Source: Tabrizicola sp. TH137 (GTDB lineage Bacteria; Pseudomonadota; Alphaproteobacteria; Rhodobacterales; Rhodobacteraceae). Taken from it: 64,000 nucleotides of DNA. The stretch covers positions 930,001 through 994,000 of the forward strand of contig NZ_PKRQ01000001.1 in NCBI RefSeq assembly GCF_002855575.1, read 5' to 3'. Position numbers and translations under genes: made by a program. Numbering within the stretch: the first letter of the stretch is position 1; every line of letters starts with the position of its first letter. A model generated the notes under the pieces. It saw only the letters and a program-made list of their open reading frames with translations, ran no database searches and was not told the DNA's origin. Positions 43,523 to 51,870 of the stretch are shown here, piece after piece.

Positions 43523-44286
43523 TTCACCCTCCGGAACACGAAAACCTCCAGCAGAACCACCAGCGTCACGGAAACAAGGAACACCAGCGACCCCACCGCA
43601 TTCGTCGCAGGCGAAATCCCCGACCGCAGCATCGACCAGATCTCCACCGGCAAGGTCACGTCGAACCGCGTCAACAGGAAGGCGATGATGAACTCATCCC
43701 AACTGAACGTGACCGACAGGAAGAAAGCCGCCGCCAAGGGCGCCGCCAGCATCGGCGCGGAGACCAGGGCCAAGACCTTCCACTCCGGCGCACCCAGATC
43801 GCGCGCCGCCCGTTCCGCGTTCTTCTGATGATCCCCCATCGCCGCATAGGTGATGGCGAAACACAAAGGCAGGTTGATCACCACATGCCCCACCCCCGCC
43901 GTCCACAGCGACAACCGCACCCCCGCCTGATTGAACACCGTCAGCAGACCCAGCGCGATGATCAGATAGCTCACCGTCATCGGCGCGATCAGCACCCCGC
44001 GCATCAGCACCGATCCCGGCAGTCTCACCCGCGCCAAGGCATGCGCCGCCAGAAACCCCAAAATCAGCGCGATCAGTGACGAAACCCCCGCCACCAGCGC
44101 CGAATTCACCAGCGCCTCCATCAGGTCCCGCTCGCCCAGCACGCGCCCATACCACTCCAGCGTGAAACCCTGAAAGGGCGGCACCGGCAAGCGGCCATCC
44201 TGAAAGGAAAAGGCCACCAGCACCACCACCGGCAGGAAGACAAAGGCATAGGCAACCGCCAGATAGGCCCAGGACAGCGCGCGCAT
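43519..44286 (-). CDS. ABC transporter permease, PotC type
   Basis: A 255-residue inner-membrane protein with six membrane segments and the permease EAA loop region (ERAARDLGAPEWKVLALVSAPML). The ATG at 44286 comes two bases after the stop of the PotB-type gene; an in-frame start at 44313 would overlap that gene by 25 bases. It pairs with the PotB-type permease. Confidence 0.9.
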   Translation of the reverse strand: MRALSWAYLAVAYAFVFLPVVVLVAFSFQDGRLPVPPFQGFTLEWYGRVLGERDLMEALVNSALVAGVSSLIALILGFLAAHALARVRLPGSVLMRGVLIAPMTVSYLIIALGLLTVFNQAGVRLSLWTAGVGHVVINLPLCFAITYAAMGDHQKNAERAARDLGAPEWKVLALVSAPMLAAPLAAAFFLSVTFSWDEFIIAFLLTRFDVTLPVEIWSMLRSGISPATNAVGSLVFLVSVTLVVLLEVFVFRRVK

Positions 44287-44288
44287 CG

Positions 44289-45143
44289 CTACACCCGATC
44301 CATTCTCAGCCATCGGCTACTGGCGAAATAGGCCAGCGTCACCACCGCCATCAGAACCACCGACAGGGCCGAAGCCAGCGGGAAATTCCCGCTCCGCCCC
44401 ATCTGCAACATGATCAGCTGCGGCAGCGTCAGTTCCGCATTCCCGCCCAGGATCTGCGGCGTGATGTAATCCCCGATGCACAGCACAAAGGTCAGGAAGG
44501 CCCCGGTCACCACCCCCGGCAGGGTCAAGGGCAGGATCACATGGCGGAAGGTCTGCCACCGCCCCGCCCCAAGGTCCGCCGCCGCCCGCGCATAGTTCGG
44601 CGACAACTGGATCAGGTTCGCATAGATCGTCAGCGTCAGCAGCATCACGAAGAAATGGACGAAGCCGATCACCGTCGCCGTCCGCGTTGCCGCAATCTCC
44701 AACGGCTCCGCAATCAGGCCCAGCGACAAGAGCGCCTTGTTCACCACCCCGTTCTGCCCCAGCACCAGAAGCCACGCATAGGATCGCACCACATAGGACG
44801 TCCAGAACGGCAGCACCGCCAGCAGCAGCGCCAGCCTTTGCCACCGCACCGGCACCCGAAACGCGATGATCGCGGCCAGCGGATAGGCCAGCACGACCGA
44901 TACCACCGTCACCACCACCGTAATCTCAAGGCTGTTCAGCAACGCCTTCAGCATCGTCCAGTCGGTGAAGATGCGGATGTAATTGCCGGGATCAAACCCC
45001 CGCACCACCTCGCGCCCCTCCATATGCGCGAAAGACAGCGCCACCATCGCGGCAAAGGGCAGCACGAAAAAGGCCGCCGTCCAAAGCAGGGCAGGGGCCA
45101 CAAGGCCCCAACCCATCCGCTTCTCTGCCGCAGCCAGCCTCAC
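44289..45143 (-). CDS. ABC transporter permease, PotB type
   Basis: A 284-residue inner-membrane protein with six membrane segments and the EAA motif in NYARAAADLGAGRWQTFRHVILPLTLPGV. It lies four bases after the binding-protein gene and belongs to the polyamine/opine/iron family of binding-protein-dependent permeases. Confidence 0.92.
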   Translation of the reverse strand: MRLAAAEKRMGWGLVAPALLWTAAFFVLPFAAMVALSFAHMEGREVVRGFDPGNYIRIFTDWTMLKALLNSLEITVVVTVVSVVLAYPLAAIIAFRVPVRWQRLALLLAVLPFWTSYVVRSYAWLLVLGQNGVVNKALLSLGLIAEPLEIAATRTATVIGFVHFFVMLLTLTIYANLIQLSPNYARAAADLGAGRWQTFRHVILPLTLPGVVTGAFLTFVLCIGDYITPQILGGNAELTLPQLIMLQMGRSGNFPLASALSVVLMAVVTLAYFASSRWLRMDRV

Positions 45144-45147
45144 GGCG

Positions 45148-46200
45148 TCACTGGTTCAGCATCTCGGTCCACATATCCTGCATCGCCGTGTCCAGCGCCG
45201 CATCCGGGATCGGGTAAAGCTGCGCCCGCTTCAGGAACTCCGGCTGCTCATTCCAGCGCAGGATTTCCCGCTGCTCCACCGACAAGGCATCCCCGGCGCG
45301 CGCATTGGCAGGCATCCCCCAATAGCAGGAGGACGTCGCAAGCCGCGCCTGCCCTTCGGGCGACACGATGTATTTCACGAATTCCAGCGCCAGATCGGGC
45401 TGCGTCGATCCCGCCACCACCCCGATCGACTGCGCCCAGCGCAGCCCGCCCTGCTTCGGGATCGTCCAGTCAAGGTTCGGATTGTCCGCCGCCAGCACCG
45501 CCGTCAGCCATTCGCCCCCGCCCACGACGATATCCACCTCGCCCGTGGCCAACGCCGTCTGCGCCGACACCACATCCGACACCTGCTTCGATGCCGCCCG
45601 CAGCGCCATCAGCGGCTCCTTCAGGGTGCCAAGGGTATCTGCCGTGATATCGGCCGTATTCACACCCTGACCCAGCGCCACCAGCCCGATCACCGGCAGG
45701 TAATAGTCATAGATCCCGATCCGCCCGTCATACTTGCCAGAGGTCAGCGCCGCCATGTCCTGCATGTCGGCCGGGTCCACCTTTGTCTTGTCATAGGAAA
45801 TCGTGTTGTAGCCGAACTTCTCGGTCACGGCATAGGTCTTGCCGTCCACCATGTTGTTCTCGGCCATCACCACTTCGGGAAAGAAGTCATCGGTCGGCAA
45901 CTGATCCGCCGGCAGTTCCGCCAGGAACCCGCCCTCCACCGCGCGCTTCACATCCACCGCGTCGATGACAAGCACATCCCATTCGCCGGGCTGCGACTGT
46001 TCCAGGATCTGCAACCCGGCCGCCGTCCCCTCATATTCCTTCAGATTCACCGTGACGCCGAACTTCTCCTCGAAGGGCGCAATCAGCGCCGGGTCGGTAT
46101 GGTCGCACCACACCAGCGCGTTCAGTTCCTGCGCAAAGGACGGGCTCGCCACCGCCAGCAGGGCAAGGGCAGTCAGCGGAAGGGTCGCTTTATGGGCCAT
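45148..46200 (-). CDS. ABC transporter substrate-binding protein, polyamine (PotD) type
   Basis: A 350-residue periplasmic protein with a 23-residue signal peptide (MAHKATLPLTALALLAVA..SFA). The fold signature of the PotD/PotF family is seen in LVWCDHTDPALIAPFEEKFG, WDVLVIDAVDVKRAVEGGFL and WAQSIGVVAGSTQPDLALEFVKYI. The ATG at 46200 is six bases after GGAG, which decides it over ATGs at 46206 and 46212. It is the first gene of the importer-hydrolase operon and faces a divergent tetR gene. The ligand may be a polyamine or guanidino compound; this is inference from the operon's ureohydrolase. Confidence 0.9.
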   Translation of the reverse strand: MAHKATLPLTALALLAVASPSFAQELNALVWCDHTDPALIAPFEEKFGVTVNLKEYEGTAAGLQILEQSQPGEWDVLVIDAVDVKRAVEGGFLAELPADQLPTDDFFPEVVMAENNMVDGKTYAVTEKFGYNTISYDKTKVDPADMQDMAALTSGKYDGRIGIYDYYLPVIGLVALGQGVNTADITADTLGTLKEPLMALRAASKQVSDVVSAQTALATGEVDIVVGGGEWLTAVLAADNPNLDWTIPKQGGLRWAQSIGVVAGSTQPDLALEFVKYIVSPEGQARLATSSCYWGMPANARAGDALSVEQREILRWNEQPEFLKRAQLYPIPDAALDTAMQDMWTEMLNQ

Positions 46201-46256
46201 TCTCATCTCCATGTCGGGGTCACGTCGCACCTCTGCCGGGCGCATCCAGAAAAGAA

Positions 46257-46282
46257 TTGAGTTCGTTCATTTTTGAAGTCAA
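46257..46282. promoter_or_regulatory. Inverted repeat operator between importer operon and tetR
   Basis: TTGAGTTC at 46257-46264 and GAAGTCAA at 46275-46282 form a near-perfect inverted repeat (one mismatch) with a ten-base spacer. Read on the minus strand, the right arm supplies a TTGACT -35 for the importer operon. A divergent TetR regulator next to it is the natural ligand. Confidence 0.6.
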
Positions 46283-46315
46283 TGTTAAAAAACGGGCAAG
46301 TTACGAACGGGTGCC

Positions 46316-46933
46316 ATGACAGGACTGCGCGAAAGACAGAAGGCCGACAGGACCAGCCGCATCCTCGCCGCCGCCTCGCGGCTCTTCCGCGAAACCGGCT
46401 ATGGTGCCATCCGCATCGAAGACATCGCCCATGCGGCCGAGGTATCCGTCGGCACGCTCTACAACTACTTCGCCAACAAGGGCGATCTCCTCCTCGCCAT
46501 CGTCTCGATGGAGGTGGAAGAGGTGCTTCAGGCCGGCAAGACCGTCGTCGCCAACCCGCCGCGCGACATCGGCCAGGCCCTCGCCACGCTGATCGGCATC
46601 TACTACGACCACTCGCTCCACTACCTCTCGAAAGAGATGTGGCGCACCGCCATGGCCATCTCGATCGAGGCGCCGGGAACCCCTTTCTCCGTCCGCTACA
46701 CCGATCTTGACGCCTCGCTCGCCCGGCAGGTCTGCGCCTTGATCCGCCGGCTTCAGGCGCTGGGCTATGCCCGCGCCGATGTGGATGCCGAAGCGGTCAG
46801 CCAGCTTGTCTTCAACAACCTCAACCAGATGTTCACCGAATTCGTGAAACAGGACGCCATGCCGATGGACATGCTCCACGCGGCCACCGCCCGGCAGAAC
46901 GCCCCGCTCGCCGATTACCTGACCCCGCGCTGA
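46316..46933 (+). CDS. TetR-family regulator of the importer operon
   Basis: A 205-residue regulator. The helix-turn-helix occupies about residues 12-58 with the recognition segment HAAEVSVGTLYNYFANKGDLL. The C-terminal half is typical of the family, with no recognisable ligand signature. It is divergent from the polyamine-type importer operon, with the inverted repeat between them, and convergent with the flavoprotein gene (six bases between stops). Confidence 0.9.
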   Translation: MTGLRERQKADRTSRILAAASRLFRETGYGAIRIEDIAHAAEVSVGTLYNYFANKGDLLLAIVSMEVEEVLQAGKTVVANPPRDIGQALATLIGIYYDHSLHYLSKEMWRTAMAISIEAPGTPFSVRYTDLDASLARQVCALIRRLQALGYARADVDAEAVSQLVFNNLNQMFTEFVKQDAMPMDMLHAATARQNAPLADYLTPR

Positions 46934-46939
46934 CCGCCG

Positions 46940-48976
46940 TCAGATATCCTTCACCAACCGCAGCGCCTCATAGATCGCCGCATGGATGTTGCGCGATTCC
47001 ACCGCATCCCCGATCCGGTACAGGCGAAACCCCTTCGGCCCGCCGCCCATCCCCTGCGGCTTCCCCGCGACCAGCGCCTCGTAATCCACGGCGCCAAGGT
47101 TTTCCGACTGCGGCTTCAACTCGAAATAGAGATCGGCCAAGGGCTGCGTCCCGTGATTCACCACGATCTGGTCGAACACCCGCTCCTGCCGCAGGTCGCG
47201 CCGATAATCCGACCCGATCACCGCCTTCAACCGGTTCCCCTCCCGCTCCGCCGCCAGCAGCCGATAGGTCACCGTGAAGGTCACCGCCTTGTCCTGCATC
47301 GCCCGCATATAGGGGACAAGGTTCATCCCCATCACCTCGGGCGCAAAGGTCCGGTCCGGCGTCATCACCTCCACCACCGCCCCCGCCTCGGCCAGCATCT
47401 GCGCCGCCTGCATCGCCGTATGGTCGCCCGCATCATCGTAAAGCAGCACATTCGCCCCCGGCTTCGCGTCGCCCGACAGGATATCCCAGGCGCTCACCAC
47501 CAGATCATTGCCCCGCTCCAGCACCGCCGTCTCGGGCAGGCCCCCCGTCGCCACGATCACCACATCCGGGTTCAGCGCCAGCACATCCCCCGCCTCGGCC
47601 CAGGTGTTGAACCGGAACGCCACATCCCGCGCCGCGCATTGCGCCATGCGCCAGTCGATGATCCCGATCATCTCGGCCCGCCGCTTCTGTTGCGCCAGAA
47701 GACGCACCTGCCCGCCGGGCTGCGCCGCCGCCTCGAACACGGTCACCGCATGGCCCCGCTCCGCCGCCACCCGCGCAGCCTCCAGCCCCGCAGGACCTGC
47801 GCCCACGACCACCACCCGCTTCTTCTCCGCAGCCGGGGCCACCACATGCGGCATCGTCTCTTCCCGCCCCGTCGCCGGGTTGTGGATGCACAGCGCCATG
47901 CCGCCCTGATAGATGCGGTCCAGACAGTAGGTCGCACCCACGCAGGGCCGGATATCGTCCTCCCGCCCCTCCATCACCTTCCGCACGATATGCGGGTCCG
48001 CCATATGCGCCCGCGTCATCCCCACCATATCAAGCTGCCCGGTCGCCACTGCATGCCGCGCCGTCGCCACATCCGGAATGCGCGCCGCATGGAAGGTGGG
48101 CATCCCCACCTCCGCCCGCACCCGCCCCGCGAAATCCAGATGCGGGGCCGACCGCATCCCCTGCACCGGGATCACATCGGTCAGCGCCGCATCCGTGTGA
48201 ATCCGCCCCTTGATGATGTTCAGGAAATCCACCAGCCTCGACTCCCGGAACCGCCGCGCGATCTCCAGCCCCTCCTCTGGCGGTATCCCCCCCGGCTCAT
48301 CCTCATCCGCAACAAAGCGCACGCCCAGAAGGAAATCCTCCCCCACCCGTGCCCGGCACGCCGCCAGCACCTCCATCGCGAACCGCAACCGGTTCTCCAG
48401 CGGCCCGGCATAAGGCCCCGCCTCCGCCGCCGTCAGCGGGCTGATGAACTGGTCCATCAGATGGCCGTAACACTCGAACTCCATCCCATCGAGTCCACCG
48501 GCCTTGATCCGCTCCGCCGCATCCGCGTAATCCTGCACGATCCGCGCGATGTCCCAATCCTCCATCACCTTGGGAAAGGCGCGGTGCGACGGCTCGCGCG
48601 ACTTGTTCGGTGCGACGACGGGCAGCCAGTCACCCTTGTCCCACCGCGTCCGCCGGCCCAGATGGCTGACCTGAATCATCACCGCCGCGCCCGCCTCGTG
48701 GCAGTCATCCGCCATCCGCCGCAGCCACGGCACCACCTCGTCCTTCCAGACCAGCAGGTTGTTGAACACGGGCGGGCTGTCGCGGCTCACGCTCGCCGAC
48801 CCCGCCGTCATCACCATCGCCACGCCCGCCTTGGCCCGTTCGACGTGATACAGCCGATAGCGATCCTTCGGCATCCCGTCCTCGCCATAGGCGGGCTCAT
48901 GGCTCGTGGTCATGATCCGGTTGCGCAGGGTCAGATGCTTCAGCTTGTAAGGCTGCAACAGCGGATCGTTCGACAT
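46940..48976 (-). CDS. N-methylproline-demethylase-like NADH:flavin oxidoreductase
   Basis: A 678-residue cytoplasmic flavoprotein. An FMN-binding TIM barrel of the old-yellow-enzyme / trimethylamine-dehydrogenase type (about 1-340) is followed by an iron-sulfur segment and a FAD/NAD(P)-binding half with VVVVGAGPAGLEAAR near 390. Wording across the protein matches, from memory, StcD-type N-methylproline demethylases of stachydrine (proline betaine) catabolism. The cluster segment CVGATYCLDRIYQGGMALC has cysteines at 345, 351 and 363 but Ala348 where trimethylamine dehydrogenase has its second cluster cysteine. The ATG at 48976 is chosen by homology; GTG/ATG sites to 49012 are less likely. It is divergent from a tetR gene. 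Confidence 0.82.
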   Translation of the reverse strand: MSNDPLLQPYKLKHLTLRNRIMTTSHEPAYGEDGMPKDRYRLYHVERAKAGVAMVMTAGSASVSRDSPPVFNNLLVWKDEVVPWLRRMADDCHEAGAAVMIQVSHLGRRTRWDKGDWLPVVAPNKSREPSHRAFPKVMEDWDIARIVQDYADAAERIKAGGLDGMEFECYGHLMDQFISPLTAAEAGPYAGPLENRLRFAMEVLAACRARVGEDFLLGVRFVADEDEPGGIPPEEGLEIARRFRESRLVDFLNIIKGRIHTDAALTDVIPVQGMRSAPHLDFAGRVRAEVGMPTFHAARIPDVATARHAVATGQLDMVGMTRAHMADPHIVRKVMEGREDDIRPCVGATYCLDRIYQGGMALCIHNPATGREETMPHVVAPAAEKKRVVVVGAGPAGLEAARVAAERGHAVTVFEAAAQPGGQVRLLAQQKRRAEMIGIIDWRMAQCAARDVAFRFNTWAEAGDVLALNPDVVIVATGGLPETAVLERGNDLVVSAWDILSGDAKPGANVLLYDDAGDHTAMQAAQMLAEAGAVVEVMTPDRTFAPEVMGMNLVPYMRAMQDKAVTFTVTYRLLAAEREGNRLKAVIGSDYRRDLRQERVFDQIVVNHGTQPLADLYFELKPQSENLGAVDYEALVAGKPQGMGGGPKGFRLYRIGDAVESRNIHAAIYEALRLVKDI

Positions 48977-49018
48977 GTCAGGGCTCTCCGGGCTTGGCGT
49001 CCCCACCACCATCCTGCC

Positions 49019-49061
49019 AAATGTTCACCACTGTCAAGTTTACATGCATCCATGAACATTT
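49019..49061. promoter_or_regulatory. Inverted repeat operator between the flavoprotein gene and tetR
   Basis: AAATGTTCA (49019-49027) and TGAACATTT (49053-49061) are perfect complements 25 bases apart. Between them, TTGACA on the minus strand (49033-49038) is a consensus -35 for the flavoprotein gene. It is the likely binding site of the TetR regulator at 49099. Confidence 0.6.
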
Positions 49062-49098
49062 CCTTGCGGCCATCCCGCCACCCCGCTACCCTTCCCCC

Positions 49099-49728
49099 AT
49101 GACCGAAGACCTTCCCCCCGAAACCGGCTGGCGCGGCTCGCCCGAGGTCTGGCTCGACGCCGCCCTGGCCCTGCTGGTCGAAGGGGGCATCGACGCCGTC
49201 CGTATCCAGCCGCTCGCCAAACGCCTCCGCATCGCCCGCACCAGCTTCTACTGGCACTTCACCGACCGCGACACCCTCCTCGCCGCCCTGGCCGATTCAT
49301 GGGTCGCCCGCACCACCACCGGCCTCGTCGCTGCCTGCGCCGAATATGCCGACAGCCGGGCCGAGGCGATGCTCAACGTCATCTCCTGTTTCCTCGACGA
49401 CACCGCCTTCGACAGCCGCCTCGAACACGCCGTCCGCGCCTGGGCGCTTCAGGATGCCACCATCACCGCCCGCCTCCATGCCGAGGATGACACCCGCATC
49501 GCAGCCCTCACCGCCCTCTATCACCGCTGGGGCGTCATGGGGGTCGAGGCAGACACCCGCGCCCGCGCCGTCTATCTCACCCAGATCGGCTACATCTCCA
49601 TGCAGGTCACGGAATCCCTCTCCACCCGCATGGCCCGCATCCCCTCTTACGTCGAACTCTTCACCGACGCCGCCCCAACGCCCCGTGAACTCGCGCGCTT
49701 CCATGCCCGCCACGGCTTCATCCCCTGA
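49099..49728 (+). CDS. TetR-family regulator next to the flavoprotein gene
   Basis: A 209-residue regulator with a helix-turn-helix at about residues 15-62 (LAKRLRIARTSFYWHFTDRDTLL). The ATG at 49099 is the first good start; the frame is open to 48994 but that would cover the operator. Divergent position suggests control of the demethylase-like gene. The CorA-like gene follows 64 bases downstream on the same strand. Confidence 0.87.
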   Translation: MTEDLPPETGWRGSPEVWLDAALALLVEGGIDAVRIQPLAKRLRIARTSFYWHFTDRDTLLAALADSWVARTTTGLVAACAEYADSRAEAMLNVISCFLDDTAFDSRLEHAVRAWALQDATITARLHAEDDTRIAALTALYHRWGVMGVEADTRARAVYLTQIGYISMQVTESLSTRMARIPSYVELFTDAAPTPRELARFHARHGFIP

Positions 49729-49792
49729 CCCCCACCTTGCCGCCAAGGCACCTCCCGCCTAACCTCCGCGCGCAGCAGCGAAGGGGTCCACC

Positions 49793-50755
49793 ATGCTCAC
49801 TGCCTACCGCGAGGCCGAAGGCCGCCTGATCCGCCTCGCGCCCGAGGCGCCACTGACCTCCGCCGTCTGGATCGACCTCAACCGCCCCACCGATGACGAA
49901 GCCGCCGCCATCACGGCCCTCGGCCTTGATGTCCCCACCCTGGAAGACATGGAGGAAATCGAAATCTCCAACCGCCTCTATCGTGAAGGCGGCACCGATT
50001 ACCTCACGGTTCAGCTTACCGGCCATTCCGAAACCACCGGTCCGGTCTCCGGCCCTGTCACCTTCATCCTCTCGCCCAGCCGCCTGGTCACCGTCCGCCA
50101 CCACGACAGCCGCCCCTTCGAAACCTATCCCACCCGCGCCGACAAGGTCGGTCCCGGCTGCACCAATGCCAATGGCATCTTCCTCTCCCTGATCGAAGAA
50201 ATCGTCGGCCGCCTCGCCGACCTGCTGGAATCCTCGGGTCGCAGCCTCGATCACGTCTCGCGCACCGTCTATGTCCCCGGCAAGCGCGGCCAGAACCAGA
50301 AACGGCTCGAAGTCGCCCTCCGCCAGATCGGGCGCGAGGCCGAACTTCTCGGCAATATCCGCCTCGCGCTCCTCACCCTCAACCGCGCGCTGGGCTTCTA
50401 CGCCCAGACCGCCCGCGAAAGGATCGGGGATGAAGGTCTCTCCGGCAGCGTCGCCAACCTGATGCGCGACATGGACGCGCTGGAAGTGCATACTGACTTC
50501 CTGTCCCAACGTGTCGGCCTCGCCTCCGACGCAACCCTCGGCATGATCAACCTGCAACAGAACTCCACCGTCCGCATCGTCTCGGTCGTGGCGGTGCTCT
50601 TCTCGCCCCCCACGCTCATCGCCTCGATCTACGGGATGAACTTCGACCGCATGCCCGAACTGCAACAGCCCTGGGGCTATCCCGCCGCACTGCTCTCCAT
50701 GCTCGCAGCCTCGCTCATCGCCTATCTCTACTTCCGCTGGAAGAACTGGCTCTAG
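49793..50755 (+). CDS. CorA-family divalent cation transporter
   Basis: A 320-residue inner-membrane protein of the CorA/ZntB superfamily: a large cytoplasmic N-terminal domain, a long helix, two C-terminal membrane segments and the selectivity motif YGMNF at 280-284. GMN suggests Mg2+ or Co2+/Ni2+ uptake. Its stop codon overlaps the stop codon of convergent nagA. RBS GAAGGGG precedes the ATG. Confidence 0.93.
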   Translation: MLTAYREAEGRLIRLAPEAPLTSAVWIDLNRPTDDEAAAITALGLDVPTLEDMEEIEISNRLYREGGTDYLTVQLTGHSETTGPVSGPVTFILSPSRLVTVRHHDSRPFETYPTRADKVGPGCTNANGIFLSLIEEIVGRLADLLESSGRSLDHVSRTVYVPGKRGQNQKRLEVALRQIGREAELLGNIRLALLTLNRALGFYAQTARERIGDEGLSGSVANLMRDMDALEVHTDFLSQRVGLASDATLGMINLQQNSTVRIVSVVAVLFSPPTLIASIYGMNFDRMPELQQPWGYPAALLSMLAASLIAYLYFRWKNWL

Positions 50756-51870
50756 ACGGCAACACCGCCGCGCCAGACGCCGCGCAAGGCCCAGTCCGGC
50801 CCCAGATGCACCATGTCGGCCCGCGCACCCGGCCGCAGATGCCCCAGATCGCCCCGCCCGATCACCGCTGCCGGAATCGCCGACGCCATGGCAAGCGCCC
50901 GCTCCGCCGCGATCCCCACATCCTCGACCAACACCTTCACCGCCTGCGGCAATGTCAGATCAGCCCCCGCCAGCGTGCCATCTTCCAGCGTCAATCGACC
51001 CTGTCTCCGCAGAATCCGCCGCCCGCCCAGCCGGAACTCCGTCCCCTCCGTCCCCGCCAACGCCATGCAGTCCGAAACAAGGAACACCCCCTCCCGCTTC
51101 GCCGCCAGCGCCACCCGCAGGGTCAGCACGTCCACATGCACCCCATCCGCGATCAGCCCGGCAAAGCCCCCTGATCCCAGCACCGCCCCCACCATCCCGG
51201 GTTCCCGGTTCCCCATCTGGCTCATCGCGTTGAACAGATGCGTGGCGCAGCGCGCCCCCGCCGCCATCGCCGCCCGCGCCACCCCGGCGCCGCACTCCGT
51301 ATGGCCCAGCGACACCACGACCCCCGCCGCCGTCATCGCCGCAATCTGCGCATCGCTCACCGATTCCGGCGCCACCGTCACCATCAGCGCGGGCAATTCC
51401 GACGCCGCCTCAAGGATCAGGTCCAGATCGCGCCCCTCCATCGGCCGGATCAGGCCCGCATCATGCGCCCCCTTCCGGCGCACATCCAGATGCGGCCCTT
51501 CCAGATGCAGGCCCAGAAACCCCGGCACCTGCGCCTTGGTTGCCGCGATTCCCGCCTGAACCACCCGCGCCGTCGCCTCGGGCCGGTCGGTGATCAGTGT
51601 CGGCAGGCACCCCGTGGCCCCCAGCCGCCCCTGCACCGCGCAGACAGTCTCCAGCACCGCCAGATCCGTCTCGCCGTCGATGGCCACGCCCCCCGACCCG
51701 TTCACCTGCAAGTCAAGGAAGCCGGGCGCGATCACCCCGCCCGCCAGCTCCACCACCTCCCCCTCCGGGGCCCCGAACCCCGCGACACGCCCCGCCTCCA
51801 GGATCAGCGCCCCGTCGCGGAACCCCGCCCCGTCAAAGACCCGCGCCCCGGTGAAAGAGATGCGCCCCAT
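50752..51870 (-). CDS. nagA: N-acetylglucosamine-6-phosphate deacetylase
   Basis: A 372-residue amidohydrolase that removes acetate from GlcNAc-6-P. Motifs visible: PGFLDLQVNG after the first strand, the metal-ligand Glu in GLHLEGPHLD, HTECGAG, HLFNAMSQMGNREPG, DGVHVD and the catalytic Asp in VSDCMALAG. The ATG at 51870 shares its A with the stop of the upstream SIS gene. It is the last gene of the nagK-gntR-SIS-nagA operon. Confidence 0.95.
   Translation of the reverse strand: MGRISFTGARVFDGAGFRDGALILEAGRVAGFGAPEGEVVELAGGVIAPGFLDLQVNGSGGVAIDGETDLAVLETVCAVQGRLGATGCLPTLITDRPEATARVVQAGIAATKAQVPGFLGLHLEGPHLDVRRKGAHDAGLIRPMEGRDLDLILEAASELPALMVTVAPESVSDAQIAAMTAAGVVVSLGHTECGAGVARAAMAAGARCATHLFNAMSQMGNREPGMVGAVLGSGGFAGLIADGVHVDVLTLRVALAAKREGVFLVSDCMALAGTEGTEFRLGGRRILRRQGRLTLEDGTLAGADLTLPQAVKVLVEDVGIAAERALAMASAIPAAVIGRGDLGHLRPGARADMVHLGPDWALRGVWRGGVAV

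Noticed and set aside
46982-49102. Plus-strand open frame of 706 codons
   Set aside because: Arg/His/Pro-rich shadow of the flavoprotein gene.
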